A stretch of 64,000 nucleotides of DNA from Anaerolineaceae bacterium (GTDB taxonomy: Bacteria; Chloroflexota; Anaerolineae; Anaerolineales; Anaerolineaceae). The notes under the pieces were generated by a model. The model was not told where the DNA came from, made no database searches, and saw only the letters and a program-made list of their open reading frames with translations. Numbering within the stretch: the first letter of the stretch is position 1; each line of letters starts with the position of its first letter. Shown one piece after another: positions 47,780-56,702 of this stretch. Both the position numbers and the translations under genes were made by a program. The stretch lies in the NCBI GenBank assembly GCA_016841445.1, contig JAENZD010000001.1:1426001-1490000 (forward strand). The letters are read 5' to 3'.

Positions 47780-48529
47780 TTGAGCCTTTCAGAATGGCAT
47801 CAGCGCTACCAGCAGCAGGCATCCTGGACACGGCATATCCGTGATTACCTTTTTGCTAAATTAGCGATACAAAAGGGCGATCCGGTGCTTGAAGTAGGTT
47901 CAGGCACCGGTGCGATTTTGTCAGAAGTCAAAAAAAAGCATGCTTACAATATCTTGGGAATTGATATTGACCGACCTTCTTTAGAATTCTCAAAAGAAAT
48001 CATCTTATCCCCTCGTCTGGTTCAGGGTGATGGTTACCAGCTGCCTTTCGCTGCGCATATTTTTTCTGCGACATTCAGCCATTATCTCCTGCTCTGGCTG
48101 CAAAGGCCAGGTAAGATGCTGAATGAAATGCAGAGAGTGACAAAAACAGGCGGTGCAGTGATCGCACTGGCGGAACCGGACCACCAATCCCGCATCGACT
48201 TTCCCCCACCTCTGGATCACCTTGGAGCGCTTCAAGCACAAGCTCTCAAGGATCAGGGCGTTGATATTACAATTGGGCGGAGACTCGGGAAATTATTTTA
48301 TGAATGCGGATTCGAAAATATTGAAACCGGTGTGCTCGGCGCTCAATGGACGGAAGGTATCAGCAATGAAAACGATGAAACGGAATGGATGGCCCTCCTT
48401 TCAGATCTTTCTGGTCAGCTTTCACATGAAAAATTAGCCCACTATAAGTCCATAGATGACCAATCCAGACGTGCTGGTACGCGTATCCTGTTTATCCCCA
48501 CTTTCTATGCTATCGGTTTTGTCAAATAA
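47780..48529 (+). CDS. class I SAM-dependent methyltransferase
   Basis: A 249-residue methyltransferase. SAM-binding motif I is VLEVGSGTGAIL, motif II DIDRPSLEF, and the post-motif region is LVQGDGYQLPFAAHIFSATFSH. The start appears to be TTG at 47780, 17 bases after the radical SAM paralogue stop; AAGGAG overlaps that stop, rather far from the TTG. It closes the apparent operon of the Cys-Ala-tail system and may methylate the same target, though methyltransferases of this class act on many substrates. Confidence 0.82.
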   Translation: MSLSEWHQRYQQQASWTRHIRDYLFAKLAIQKGDPVLEVGSGTGAILSEVKKKHAYNILGIDIDRPSLEFSKEIILSPRLVQGDGYQLPFAAHIFSATFSHYLLLWLQRPGKMLNEMQRVTKTGGAVIALAEPDHQSRIDFPPPLDHLGALQAQALKDQGVDITIGRRLGKLFYECGFENIETGVLGAQWTEGISNENDETEWMALLSDLSGQLSHEKLAHYKSIDDQSRRAGTRILFIPTFYAIGFVK

Positions 48530-48553
48530 TTTTTTTCATCTTCTACAGTTCCA

Positions 48554-49747
48554 TTATTCATATTTGAACCGCCAAACGCCAACCAAAAAGAAAATCAAAG
48601 CAAAACATAAGAGCACGCCACTTTCCAGAGCAATTCCCGCGATGTTCTGCCCTCTTACAGCAACATCCAGGAACCCCTGCATAGCCCAGGTTGTTGGCAA
48701 AACCTTAACCGCGTTCTGAATCGCAGCAGGAAACAGCTCAATTGGGTACCAGCACCCACCCATCATCGCCATCACCATCCCAATCATGATCGATAGCCCA
48801 TTCGCCTGGCTTTCGGTTTTCACAAATGTACCCAGCATCGTCCCAAGAGCCGCGGCTGCCAATGCTGATGAGATGATCATGACCAAAAGACCACCGATAG
48901 AACCGCCAAAATCAAGCCCTAAAACCAGCATGCCAAACCCAACCAGTAATGCCATCTGGAAAACAGCCGTCAAAACCTGGCCGATGACCGTTCCGGCAAT
49001 GTAAAGCGCTTTGCTTGTTGGGGTGATCAAAATACGCCGCAGTGTGCCCCATTCCCGCTCACCAGCAAAGATCGCAGAAAGCCCAATCAGTGGGATGAAC
49101 ACCCAGGTGATCATCTGACCAAAGGTACTGTTTGCCCGGGGGTTATAGCTGATTGTGTCTTTCGTATTAGCCTGCTCTGCGATAACGCGGTTCGGGGCAT
49201 CCGCCATCAATTTCTGTGCTTCTGCAAAGGCTTCATCAAAATATTTCTGGCGGTCAAATTCTGATTCAAACGGAATAATTTCCTGGGCTTTTTTAACACT
49301 TGCATTTGCGATATCCACCAGGCTCGACAGCCGGCCTACAGCCACCTGGACCGCTTGCTGGTCGATCAGTGCATTCAGGTCGTTCTGCTGCTGTTTAAAT
49401 TCAATGACTGTGTCACCTTTCCGCAGGGATTCTACGCTGAAGGTCTCAGGAATGATCAAGATGGCTGAAACCTGTCGGGACTCAAAATTGTCTTCAGCGT
49501 TTTTTAAAGCAGTTAACTCAGGTTTGATAGCGGTTGATTTTTCCAGTTCAGAGACGAGGGAAGCAGACAATTCGGTCTGTGCCAGATCTACCACTTCCAG
49601 TGTGATTCGCCGGTCATCGCCTGGCCCTGTGCCTCCCGATAAAACCAGGATGAAAACGATCGGTAAAATGAGGAAAAACAGCCATTCTACCAGGCTCGAA
49701 AAGCGAATACGAATGTCTTTATAGATGATTAAGAAAATCTTATTCAT
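48554..49747 (-). CDS. ABC-2 type transporter permease (second permease)
   Basis: A 397-residue permease with one N-terminal helix (LVEWLFFLILPIVFILVLS), an external domain of about 150 residues, and five C-terminal helices, as in the YhgE/DrrB-like ABC-2 group. Helix-rich part includes WGTLRRILITPTSK. It is the last gene of a three-gene unit behind ATPase and another permease, 7 bases from the latter. Substrate unknown. It ends 25 bases from the convergent methyltransferase stop. Confidence 0.88.
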   Translation of the reverse strand: MNKIFLIIYKDIRIRFSSLVEWLFFLILPIVFILVLSGGTGPGDDRRITLEVVDLAQTELSASLVSELEKSTAIKPELTALKNAEDNFESRQVSAILIIPETFSVESLRKGDTVIEFKQQQNDLNALIDQQAVQVAVGRLSSLVDIANASVKKAQEIIPFESEFDRQKYFDEAFAEAQKLMADAPNRVIAEQANTKDTISYNPRANSTFGQMITWVFIPLIGLSAIFAGEREWGTLRRILITPTSKALYIAGTVIGQVLTAVFQMALLVGFGMLVLGLDFGGSIGGLLVMIISSALAAAALGTMLGTFVKTESQANGLSIMIGMVMAMMGGCWYPIELFPAAIQNAVKVLPTTWAMQGFLDVAVRGQNIAGIALESGVLLCFALIFFLVGVWRFKYE

Positions 49748-49754
49748 ATGCGCC

Positions 49755-51005
49755 TCACTTCTGGGCTAAGCCGCGATAACGGATTAAGAAAGCTGCAGTT
49801 ATGAAAAGGACAAGTCCCATGATGAGTAAAGCAATGATATGCTCTATGATACCCGAAAGCCTACCGCCAACCGATAAGATATAAAATCCGTCAATGGCCC
49901 AGGCGTTAGGCGTGATCTTATTTACAACCTGGATCCAATCCGGCAGCATGCTCAGGTCAAAGAAACTTCCTCCCAGGATGCCAAACAGCAGCATGATTGC
50001 TGAACCGGTTACCGCAACCTGACCGGGTGTTTTGAGGAGAGAAGCCAGCAAAATACCCCAGCCCGTCGCGCCGAAGGCGGCTGCTAAAATCAGCAAAACC
50101 ACACCTAACGGATCTCCCCACTGCAATCGGAAAAGGATGGATGTACCGCCGATCAAAATTGCAAGTTGGGCTATACCTGTTAAGAATATCCCAAATCCTT
50201 TTCCCCCCAAGACATTGATTGCCGATGTCGGTGCTACCAGCAGCCTGGGCAGCGTTCCGTTCCGGTTTTCAACCAGCAGGGATCGCCCGCCATAAGTGAC
50301 AGTGAACATCAGGAACATGATTGCCATGCCTGGTGCCATGTAATTAAGGATGTCAAACTTAATCGCTTCTGCATTATCGACTTCACTGACGATGGTAATC
50401 GCTGAGGATGAGGTATCCCGCTGACCTAAATCCTGGCTGAGCTCTTCAGCAATTGTCCCCGCCTGGTCCGGTGAGATCAAGCGATTGGTCATTAACTGCT
50501 GGATGATGACATGGGATTGAACTCGCCCTACCTCAACCTCATTGATGAATTGATCGAGAATTGATCGAAGCACACCGGCACTCGTCGGTTGGGTGGGATT
50601 CCCATAAAATTCAATCCGTGGGACCTCTTTTGAATTCGTGTTGGAAATCACACCTTCGCTAAAACCTTCCGGGATGATGACCGCTGCTGCGACTTCATCG
50701 TTATCAACATGACCTCGTGCAATCTCAGGGTCTTCTTCAACAAAGGGTTCAACCAGGTCTTCCAGTTCCTGGGATTGAAATACATCGATCAAAATTTGTC
50801 CCAGTGCGCCAGAGTCCTGGTTAACAATCACAACATGAATGTCGCTGATCCCTGTACTGCTGCTCCCTGAAAATCGCCCGGTCAGAGCGCCCATTCCTAA
50901 AGACAATACAAATGGAGCAATTAACATCAACACCAGTGCAGATGGGTCCCGAAAGATCAACCGCACATCTTTGAGTGCAATCAGGAATAATTTTTTCAGG
51001 TTCAT
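49755..51005 (-). CDS. ABC-2 type transporter permease (first permease)
   Basis: A 416-residue permease paralogous to the next gene: N-terminal helix (DPSALVLMLIAPFVLSLGMG), large external domain, then a membrane part with NGTLPRLLVAPTSAINVLGGK. The two would form a heterodimeric channel. It begins 4 bases after the ATPase stop. Such systems export drugs, lipids or peptides; which one applies here is not visible. Confidence 0.88.
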   Translation of the reverse strand: MNLKKLFLIALKDVRLIFRDPSALVLMLIAPFVLSLGMGALTGRFSGSSSTGISDIHVVIVNQDSGALGQILIDVFQSQELEDLVEPFVEEDPEIARGHVDNDEVAAAVIIPEGFSEGVISNTNSKEVPRIEFYGNPTQPTSAGVLRSILDQFINEVEVGRVQSHVIIQQLMTNRLISPDQAGTIAEELSQDLGQRDTSSSAITIVSEVDNAEAIKFDILNYMAPGMAIMFLMFTVTYGGRSLLVENRNGTLPRLLVAPTSAINVLGGKGFGIFLTGIAQLAILIGGTSILFRLQWGDPLGVVLLILAAAFGATGWGILLASLLKTPGQVAVTGSAIMLLFGILGGSFFDLSMLPDWIQVVNKITPNAWAIDGFYILSVGGRLSGIIEHIIALLIMGLVLFITAAFLIRYRGLAQK

Positions 51006-51009
51006 GATG

Positions 51010-51954
51010 TCAATCCCTCAATGCTCGTCCTGTTAGATGTAAAAATACGGCTTCCAGGTTGGGCTCACGCATATCCACTGAATAAATATGGATACCAAGT
51101 TCATTGGCTCGGGAGACGACTGGTGCCAGCAGTTCCTCGGCGCAGGGCGTAACGATTGCAACCTGGTGGTCTGTTGGGTTTGCTTGGATAACACCTTCCA
51201 TCTCAGATAAACTATTTGCCAGGTTGATGGGGTCTTCATTTTCACCTAAATGCAAGATCAAAGTGTCCATTTCGCCCACCTGGGCGGTCAGTTCTTCCTG
51301 GGTACCCATTGCGATCAGCTCACCATGGTCGATGATCCCTACCCGGTCTGAAAGCTCCTGTGCTTCCTCCATATAATGAGTTGTGTAAAGGACCGTCATT
51401 CCGGTTTGGTTAAGATCCTTGACGGAATCAAGGATCGCCCTGCGTGATTGTGGATCGATCCCTACCGTAGGCTCATCCATGAAAAGCAGCTTAGGTTTAT
51501 GCAGTAAACCCACGCCAATATTCACGCGTCGTTTCATCCCACCGGAATAAGTTTTAATGCGTTCCTTAGCCCGTTCCTTCAAACCAATTTGCTCCAGCAC
51601 TTCATCCACCCGCATGGAAAGGGCTTTTCCTGATAAGTTATACATTTGCCCCCAGAATTTCAGGTTTTCCAGCGCAGTCAGGTCATTGTACAATGCCAGT
51701 TCCTGGGGGACAACCCCGATCGCATTCTTGACTGCCATCGCTTCATTCGTGACAGAATGGCCGCACACACTGGCATCACCAGAAGTCGGCGGAAATAGTG
51801 TTGAGAGAATAGATATCGTCGTTGTTTTTCCAGCGCCATTCGGGCCAAGCAAACTGAAGATCTCTCCCTCCATTACATCGAATGAGATACCCTTGACCGC
51901 AGTCAGGTCACCATATTTTTTCAAAAGCTGATTGACTTCCAGGATAGGTGCCAT
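51010..51954 (-). CDS. ABC transporter ATP-binding protein
   Basis: A 314-residue ATPase. Walker A is LGPNGAGKTTTISIL, the signature is TYSGGMKRRVNIGVGL, Walker B is LLFMDEPTVGID, and the switch His is in TTHYMEEAQ. A ~90-residue C-terminal domain follows, as in DrrA-type exporters. TTGGAGGTCAT puts a strong ribosome site before the ATG. It heads the three-gene exporter unit. Confidence 0.93.
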   Translation of the reverse strand: MAPILEVNQLLKKYGDLTAVKGISFDVMEGEIFSLLGPNGAGKTTTISILSTLFPPTSGDASVCGHSVTNEAMAVKNAIGVVPQELALYNDLTALENLKFWGQMYNLSGKALSMRVDEVLEQIGLKERAKERIKTYSGGMKRRVNIGVGLLHKPKLLFMDEPTVGIDPQSRRAILDSVKDLNQTGMTVLYTTHYMEEAQELSDRVGIIDHGELIAMGTQEELTAQVGEMDTLILHLGENEDPINLANSLSEMEGVIQANPTDHQVAIVTPCAEELLAPVVSRANELGIHIYSVDMREPNLEAVFLHLTGRALRD

Positions 51955-52056
51955 ATGACCTCCAATAATAATATAACCAAATTACAACAATTATAATAGA
52001 TTACACGCCATATTGAAATATATTTTTTTTCGCTATTGTGTAACGATCTTTTTTGC

Positions 52057-52085
52057 TTGCCAAACGGATTAAAGGCGGCTATAAT
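52057..52085 (+). promoter_or_regulatory. sigma-70-like promoter of the tRNA-Pro gene
   Basis: TTGCCA at 52057-52062, a 17-base spacer and a perfect TATAAT at 52080-52085, about 13 bases before the tRNA 5' end. The best promoter in the window. Confidence 0.8.
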
Positions 52086-52098
52086 AAGGCTCTGAAAT

Positions 52099-52173
52099 CG
52101 GGGCGTGGCGCAGTCCGGCTAGCGCGCTTGCATGGGGTGTAAGAGGCCCTGGGTTCGAATCCCAGCGCCCCGA
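52099..52173 (+). tRNA. tRNA-Pro (anticodon GGG)
   Basis: A full cloverleaf can be drawn. The acceptor stem is CGGGGCG with CGCCCCG and discriminator A; the C1-G72 start is typical of bacterial tRNA-Pro. The D stem is GCGC/GCGC, the anticodon stem CTTGC/GTAAG with loop ATGGGGT giving anticodon GGG, and the T arm is CTGGG-TTCGAAT-CCCAG. CCA is not encoded. Confidence 0.95.
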
Positions 52174-52177
52174 CTGG

Positions 52178-52210
52178 AAACCGCTCACAAATTTGTGAGC
52201 GGTTTTTTTT
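52178..52210 (+). terminator. intrinsic terminator of tRNA-Pro
   Basis: A perfect 14-bp inverted repeat with AAACCGCTCACAAA as its left arm and no spacer, followed by an eight-T run. Confidence 0.85.
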
Positions 52211-52513
52211 ATCTCTAAAATCAATCGTAAAAAGTAATTACAACACTTCTAATCAGCCAAAATTTTTGTAAGGGCAAACCCCCGTCTCTGTCCCTTTTAG
52301 AGGAAAATTTGGCCAGCACGGAGATCAATACCTGCACCTGCCTTGGTCCTTTTGTTTTTACCTGAAGATCTCAAAAGAAATTAATTTGTTTGATTGACAC
52401 TAGAAGACAAAATTTAAGGGTCTTAAAATGGTAAACTTCAATCATAAGGTATTGACAGTATTCGGAAAAAATTAATTAAAACATCAAAGCCACAAACAAC
52501 ATCGGAGGTGCAC
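52211..52513 (+). other. intergenic stretch upstream of the oxidoreductase gene
   Basis: About 300 bases with no coding frame. A possible promoter lies at its end: TTGACA at 52452-52457, 17 bases, then ATTAAA at 52475-52480. Otherwise I see nothing in it. Confidence 0.35.
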
Positions 52514-53587
52514 TTGATCAACCATACGAAAATTGCTTTTCTCGGTGCCGGCGGGATTGCCAAATCCCATGCTTATGCGCTGGATGCCCTTAAATACTAC
52601 TACCCTGATACACCCAAAATGACCAAGGCGCTGGTCGCTTCACCCACACCCCAAAGCCGGGAAAATTTCGCCGCACGGTTCGGTTTTGAAGATGCTATCC
52701 CTCCTGAAGAAGTGTGGCAGCGAGAAGATATTGATACCCTGTATATCCTTGGAACGAATGAAACGCATACACCACAGCTGCTAAAAGCCGCTGAAATGAA
52801 AAACATTAGACGTATCTATGTCGAAAAGCCGCTGGCGATCTCCAAAGAAGAAATTCATCAATTGGAGATGCTTGCCCAATCAGAACCTGACAAGGTCATC
52901 ATGGTCGGCTTCCAATTTCTGCAAAAATCAGCTATCCGGCAGGCTCTGTCCCATTGGAGAAGCGGTGCCTTTGGGGAGCTGATTCACTTCCGGGCAGATT
53001 ACCTCCACAGCAGTTATCTCGATCCTGCTTATCGCCAGAAGCACCCAGACCGCCTACAGCCGATCCCCCAGCAAGGTGTGGTTGCTGATATGGGTGTGCA
53101 CATTTTTAGCTTGCTGACAGCTTTCCTGGGCGAATCGCTCAGGGTAAGGGACGCAGTCATCAGCGGCCAGGTTGACGATGTTGATCCCCATTCAGACCTT
53201 TGCACAACGATATTATTGGAGGAGCCCACTTCAGGCGCGGTTGGAACGATGGTTGCCAGCCGAATTTCCCAGGGAACAGGTGACCTTCTCACCCTTGAAC
53301 TCCGTGGGACAAAAGGCGCACTGCTCTACAGCACAGCCCAACCAGATTTTTATGAAACCTACCTACCGGAATTAGGATGGCAGCGGCATGAAGTGATGAG
53401 CAATTACCCACCTGTATCGACATTTCCATCTCATTACACGCCGTCCGGTTGGCTGCGCGCCCTGGTGCACAACCATTATCTGTTCCTGGGCGGAGAACAG
53501 GGAGTCAGCATCATTCCCGATCTTCAGCATGGCATCATTGTTCAGCATTTGGTACAGCAGGTGGCAGATATCGTTTTAGAAAAGTGA
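52514..53587 (+). CDS. Gfo/Idh/MocA family oxidoreductase
   Basis: A ~357-residue NAD(P)-dependent oxidoreductase. The Rossmann motif is FLGAGGIAKSHA, the conserved YVEKPLAIS supplies the catalytic-region Lys, and the C-terminal alpha/beta domain contains VVADMGVHIFSLLTAFLG, where the His is part of the family active site. The TTG at 52514 (MINHTKIAF) is placed correctly behind GGAGGTG; the GTG at 52508 overlaps that sequence and is unlikely. Substrates are sugars, inositols or related; nothing nearby fixes it. Confidence 0.88.
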   Translation: MINHTKIAFLGAGGIAKSHAYALDALKYYYPDTPKMTKALVASPTPQSRENFAARFGFEDAIPPEEVWQREDIDTLYILGTNETHTPQLLKAAEMKNIRRIYVEKPLAISKEEIHQLEMLAQSEPDKVIMVGFQFLQKSAIRQALSHWRSGAFGELIHFRADYLHSSYLDPAYRQKHPDRLQPIPQQGVVADMGVHIFSLLTAFLGESLRVRDAVISGQVDDVDPHSDLCTTILLEEPTSGAVGTMVASRISQGTGDLLTLELRGTKGALLYSTAQPDFYETYLPELGWQRHEVMSNYPPVSTFPSHYTPSGWLRALVHNHYLFLGGEQGVSIIPDLQHGIIVQHLVQQVADIVLEK

Positions 53588-54340
53588 TCAGCGTAAAACT
53601 TTTGGGGTTCTTTTCTGGGTGCGGCGGATCAACTTTACCAATGCTTCACCATCATAAAGGATCAGCGGTTTACCCTCAGCCCATTCAAGTGCCTGTGCTG
53701 TGAACATTCCCGTGGTAATCAGGTATGCTTTTTGTGCTTCCTCATGGGTCATCGTGCCGAACAGGTCACGCAAAACCGGTTCGCCAACTGAACCGCTGTA
53801 GCGCTTGCACTGCACGATCCATTTCTCGCCGCTATTGGTTTGAACAACAACATCCACTCCATGGTCAGAACTGCCACCAGTGACCTGGGCTTTGTGCCCA
53901 TACGATCTGAAAAGTCCAGCAATCAGGGATTCAAAATCATCAGGCGATAAATCAAGTAAGTCTTCGATTTTCCGTGTATTTGACAGGCGAAGCCAACGGT
54001 TTTTAAGACGATAGGCAATCCAGCCTATGGAAATTGCGCAGCATATCCCACCACTGAGAAGAAATAACAAATGATCGACCTCTTGCGCCATCAAGGTGAT
54101 CGGACGGCTTCCCTGCCAATAGATAAAAACAAGGAAGAAAACCCAGATCAACCAGCCAAGAGCAGTCCTTCCCAAGAACCTTCTCAAGCGTTCGGGGATG
54201 GTCAAATCATTCGAGAACATTCCCCCAAGACCAAATAAGAATATCAAAGGCCAGAAGACATATAAAACTGAAAAGACAGCAACAAGGGCATCCATAAAAA
54301 GCGGAATCTCCTGATTTAAATAAAAACCGGACACCATCAT
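53588..54340 (-). CDS. membrane protein with Mrr-type restriction endonuclease domain
   Basis: A 250-residue protein. Membrane helices lie near residues 14-38, 48-70 and 86-108, and a C-terminal Mrr_cat nuclease domain (about 125-240) has the PD-(D/E)xK-type core: Glu in DFESLIAGLF, Asp in SSDHGVDVVVQ, and QCKRY. Membrane-tethered Mrr-like proteins are found in many bacteria; a DNA-cleaving or defence role is inferred. Its stop abuts the oxidoreductase stop (convergent). Confidence 0.85.
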   Translation of the reverse strand: MMVSGFYLNQEIPLFMDALVAVFSVLYVFWPLIFLFGLGGMFSNDLTIPERLRRFLGRTALGWLIWVFFLVFIYWQGSRPITLMAQEVDHLLFLLSGGICCAISIGWIAYRLKNRWLRLSNTRKIEDLLDLSPDDFESLIAGLFRSYGHKAQVTGGSSDHGVDVVVQTNSGEKWIVQCKRYSGSVGEPVLRDLFGTMTHEEAQKAYLITTGMFTAQALEWAEGKPLILYDGEALVKLIRRTQKRTPKVLR

Positions 54341-54445
54341 GATGATAGGCCCTGACCCAGCATAATTTTACCATTATCTTCCAGCCGGATACATTATTAA
54401 GAAACTGGTTAGAAAATTTCGCTTAATGATGAAAATAATGAAAGA

Positions 54446-54492
54446 ACGTGATAAAATTGAATATAGAGGAACTTTTTTTACCTTTATCACGT
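54446..54492 (+). promoter_or_regulatory. inverted repeat in the leader of the first lipoprotein gene
   Basis: ACGTGATAAA at 54446-54455 and TTTATCACGT at 54483-54492 are perfect complements 27 bases apart, about 50 bases before the ATG at 54541. It may be an operator or an RNA hairpin. Confidence 0.4.
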
Positions 54493-54540
54493 CTATGATA
54501 CGGCAATTCATCTAACATAACATGAAATGGAAGGTATCCG

Positions 54541-55428
54541 ATGAAATTTAAGAAATTATCCCTAATTTCACTTGTTTTATTCGCTTTGGTCATAACAGGA
54601 TGTAATTTGCCCGGCGACCAGGGAGAAGAAGTTGTTGCAACTGATGACCTGATGGCAACTGAAATTGCCAGGATCCTGACCGGCACACCCGTCCAGGTTC
54701 TCCCCTCTTCAACACCTATCCCTGTTGAAGAAACCGAAGAGGTTGAAGAGACTGTCGCTGTGCCTACGAACACTTCTGAACCAGAATCTGTCACGGAGAC
54801 CCCTGAACCAACCAGCGAACCCACCCTTGGCCCAACACCGACACTGTCTGATACTGACCCCGCGCTCACACTGGGGACACCAGATTGGGTAGATCCCATG
54901 GATGATGGCGATAACTGGCCAACCGGTTACAACGAATACACCTCAATCGATTTTGAAGATGGTTATTTGAAGATGTCAGCAGATACGGATTTGGACGGCT
55001 GGCGCTTATCCTGGCCTTTCCTAGAGAACTTCTACCTTGAAGCAACGCTCAAATCACCAGATTGTGAAGGGTACGATCACTTTGGCTTAATGTTCAGAGT
55101 TCCTGAAAACGCTGACGCCAATAAAGGTTACCTTTTTGGCATCACCTGTGATGGACGGTTCAGCCTGCGCCGGTGGGATGGGAAAAACATGTACTATCCT
55201 GTAAACTGGACCTCAAGCGCAGCGATCAACCAGGGTGATAACGCAGTCAATGTTCTGGGAGTGATGGCACAGGATGCTAATCTAGCATTCTATATCAATG
55301 GACAGAAGGTTTCTGAAGTGAGCGATAATACCTATCTTGAAGGATCCTTCGGCATCTTTGTCGGTGGCACCAATACTGAAGACATAGCAGTCTGGGTTGA
55401 CCAAATTCGCTACTGGCATATGGATTAA
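54541..55428 (+). CDS. lipoprotein with LamG/DUF1080-like C-terminal domain (paralogue 1)
   Basis: A 295-residue lipoprotein: signal peptide with lipobox LVITGC (Cys about residue 21), a Thr/Glu/Pro-rich linker to about residue 110, and a C-terminal beta-sandwich domain (about 115-295) containing GITCDGRFSLRRWDG and AFYINGQKVSEV, as in concanavalin-like or DUF1080-type folds that bind sugars. It is clearly paralogous to the lipoprotein at 56891-57739. GGAAGG precedes the ATG. Function unknown; glycan binding is plausible. Confidence 0.8.
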   Translation: MKFKKLSLISLVLFALVITGCNLPGDQGEEVVATDDLMATEIARILTGTPVQVLPSSTPIPVEETEEVEETVAVPTNTSEPESVTETPEPTSEPTLGPTPTLSDTDPALTLGTPDWVDPMDDGDNWPTGYNEYTSIDFEDGYLKMSADTDLDGWRLSWPFLENFYLEATLKSPDCEGYDHFGLMFRVPENADANKGYLFGITCDGRFSLRRWDGKNMYYPVNWTSSAAINQGDNAVNVLGVMAQDANLAFYINGQKVSEVSDNTYLEGSFGIFVGGTNTEDIAVWVDQIRYWHMD

Positions 55429-55475
55429 GAAATTTCGGAGATTAAGACCAGACACCTACGAAAAGAATTAACGAT

Positions 55476-55507
55476 AAAACAGCGGCTGTCAGAGCCGCTG
55501 TTTTTTA
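55476..55507. terminator. bidirectional terminator between lipoprotein 1 and the SPT-like gene
   Basis: AAACAGCGGCT and AGCCGCTGTTT form a strong stem around GTCAG, flanked by A and T runs, between convergent genes. Confidence 0.85.
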
Positions 55508-55523
55508 TTAATGAAAAACCTTC

Positions 55524-56702
55524 TTATATCAAACCGAGTTCTTTGCCAACTTTTTCAAAGGTCTCCAAAACACGGTCCAATTGTTCATCGGTGTGGGTCG
55601 CCATGTAGCTGGTACGCAGCAGCTGCCGCCCGGGTGAAACAGCAGGAGAAATCACCGGGTTCACAAAAACGCCATTCTCAAATAGTTTCCGCCATGTCAG
55701 GAAAGTCAAATCGTCGTCACCAATAATGATAGGAATGACCGGTGTCACTGATGTGCCGGTATTAAAACCAAGATCATTGTAGGCATGACGCATCTTATCG
55801 GCAATCTCATTCACACGCGCAATACGATCAGGTTCTTCCCGCATTACTTCGAGGGCTGCAAGCGCAGTAGCTGTGTTAGCCGGCGGGATGCTCGCACTGA
55901 AGATCAGGCTGCGTGCGTTGTGCTTGATATAATCCACCACATCCGCATCCCCGGCGATAAACCCACCGAGCGAGGCAAAAGATTTGCTGAAGGTTGACAT
56001 GATCAAATCAACATCTTCGGTCATACCGAAGTGGGCTGCCGTACCCCTGCCACCGCCGAGCACACCCATTGCATGGGCATCATCAACCATTAAACGCACA
56101 CCATATTGCTTACACAGCGGTATCAACTCTGGCAGGGGCGCAATATCGCCTTCCATGCTGAACAAACCGTCCACGACCAGAAGTTTTCCTTTATCCTCCG
56201 GCAAGCTCTCTAAAACCCGCGTAAGGTGATCAATGTCGTTATGGCGGTAGCGTTCAATCTTTCCACCGCTCAGGAAAGCGCCATCAACAATACTGGCATG
56301 ATCTTCTTTATCCAGGATGATGATATCGCCCCGTCCAACCAGTGCGCTGATCGTCCCAAGGTTGACCTGCATACCAGTTGAAAACACCAGCGCAGCTTCT
56401 TTCCCCACCCAGTCTGCTATTTCGGCTTCAAGCTTCTCATGCAGGCTCAGATTGCCATTGAGAAAACGTGAACCTGTACAGCTCGTGCCGTAGCGATTCA
56501 AAGCATCGATTGCTGCCTGGCGAACTTTTGGATGAGTGGTCAAACCAAGATAATTATTTGAGCCGCACATGATAATATGACGACCATGATAAATAACTTC
56601 CGTTCCTTCATTTTCATCCAGAGGAATGAAATAAGGATAAACCCCTGATTCTTTTGCTTCTTTTGCAGTTGTGTATTTAAAACATTTTTCAAAAATATCC
56701 AT
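55524..56702 (-). CDS. alpha-oxoamine synthase, serine palmitoyltransferase/BioF/KBL-like
   Basis: A 392-residue PLP enzyme of the alpha-oxoamine synthase family, which joins an amino acid to an acyl-CoA. The opening GVYPYFIPLDENEGTEV and the block MCGSNNYLGLTTHPKV recall bacterial serine palmitoyltransferases more than BioF or KBL. PLP contacts are in VDDAHAMGVLGGGRG and the lysine is in STFSKSFASLGGF. No other biotin, threonine-degradation or sphingolipid gene is near, so the acyl and amino substrates are unsettled. AAGGAAGG is ahead of the ATG. Confidence 0.87.
   Translation of the reverse strand: MDIFEKCFKYTTAKEAKESGVYPYFIPLDENEGTEVIYHGRHIIMCGSNNYLGLTTHPKVRQAAIDALNRYGTSCTGSRFLNGNLSLHEKLEAEIADWVGKEAALVFSTGMQVNLGTISALVGRGDIIILDKEDHASIVDGAFLSGGKIERYRHNDIDHLTRVLESLPEDKGKLLVVDGLFSMEGDIAPLPELIPLCKQYGVRLMVDDAHAMGVLGGGRGTAAHFGMTEDVDLIMSTFSKSFASLGGFIAGDADVVDYIKHNARSLIFSASIPPANTATALAALEVMREEPDRIARVNEIADKMRHAYNDLGFNTGTSVTPVIPIIIGDDDLTFLTWRKLFENGVFVNPVISPAVSPGRQLLRTSYMATHTDEQLDRVLETFEKVGKELGLI

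Noticed and set aside
49155-49724. Long open frame of 189 codons on the plus strand inside the second ABC permease gene
   Set aside because: It is antisense to a clear permease, is rich in Ser/Arg/Cys without motif, and has no ribosome site; a shadow of codon use.
54423-54899. Minus-strand open frame of 158 codons over the first lipoprotein
   Set aside because: Its Gly/Ser/Val repeats mirror the Thr/Pro-rich linker of the real lipoprotein on the other strand.
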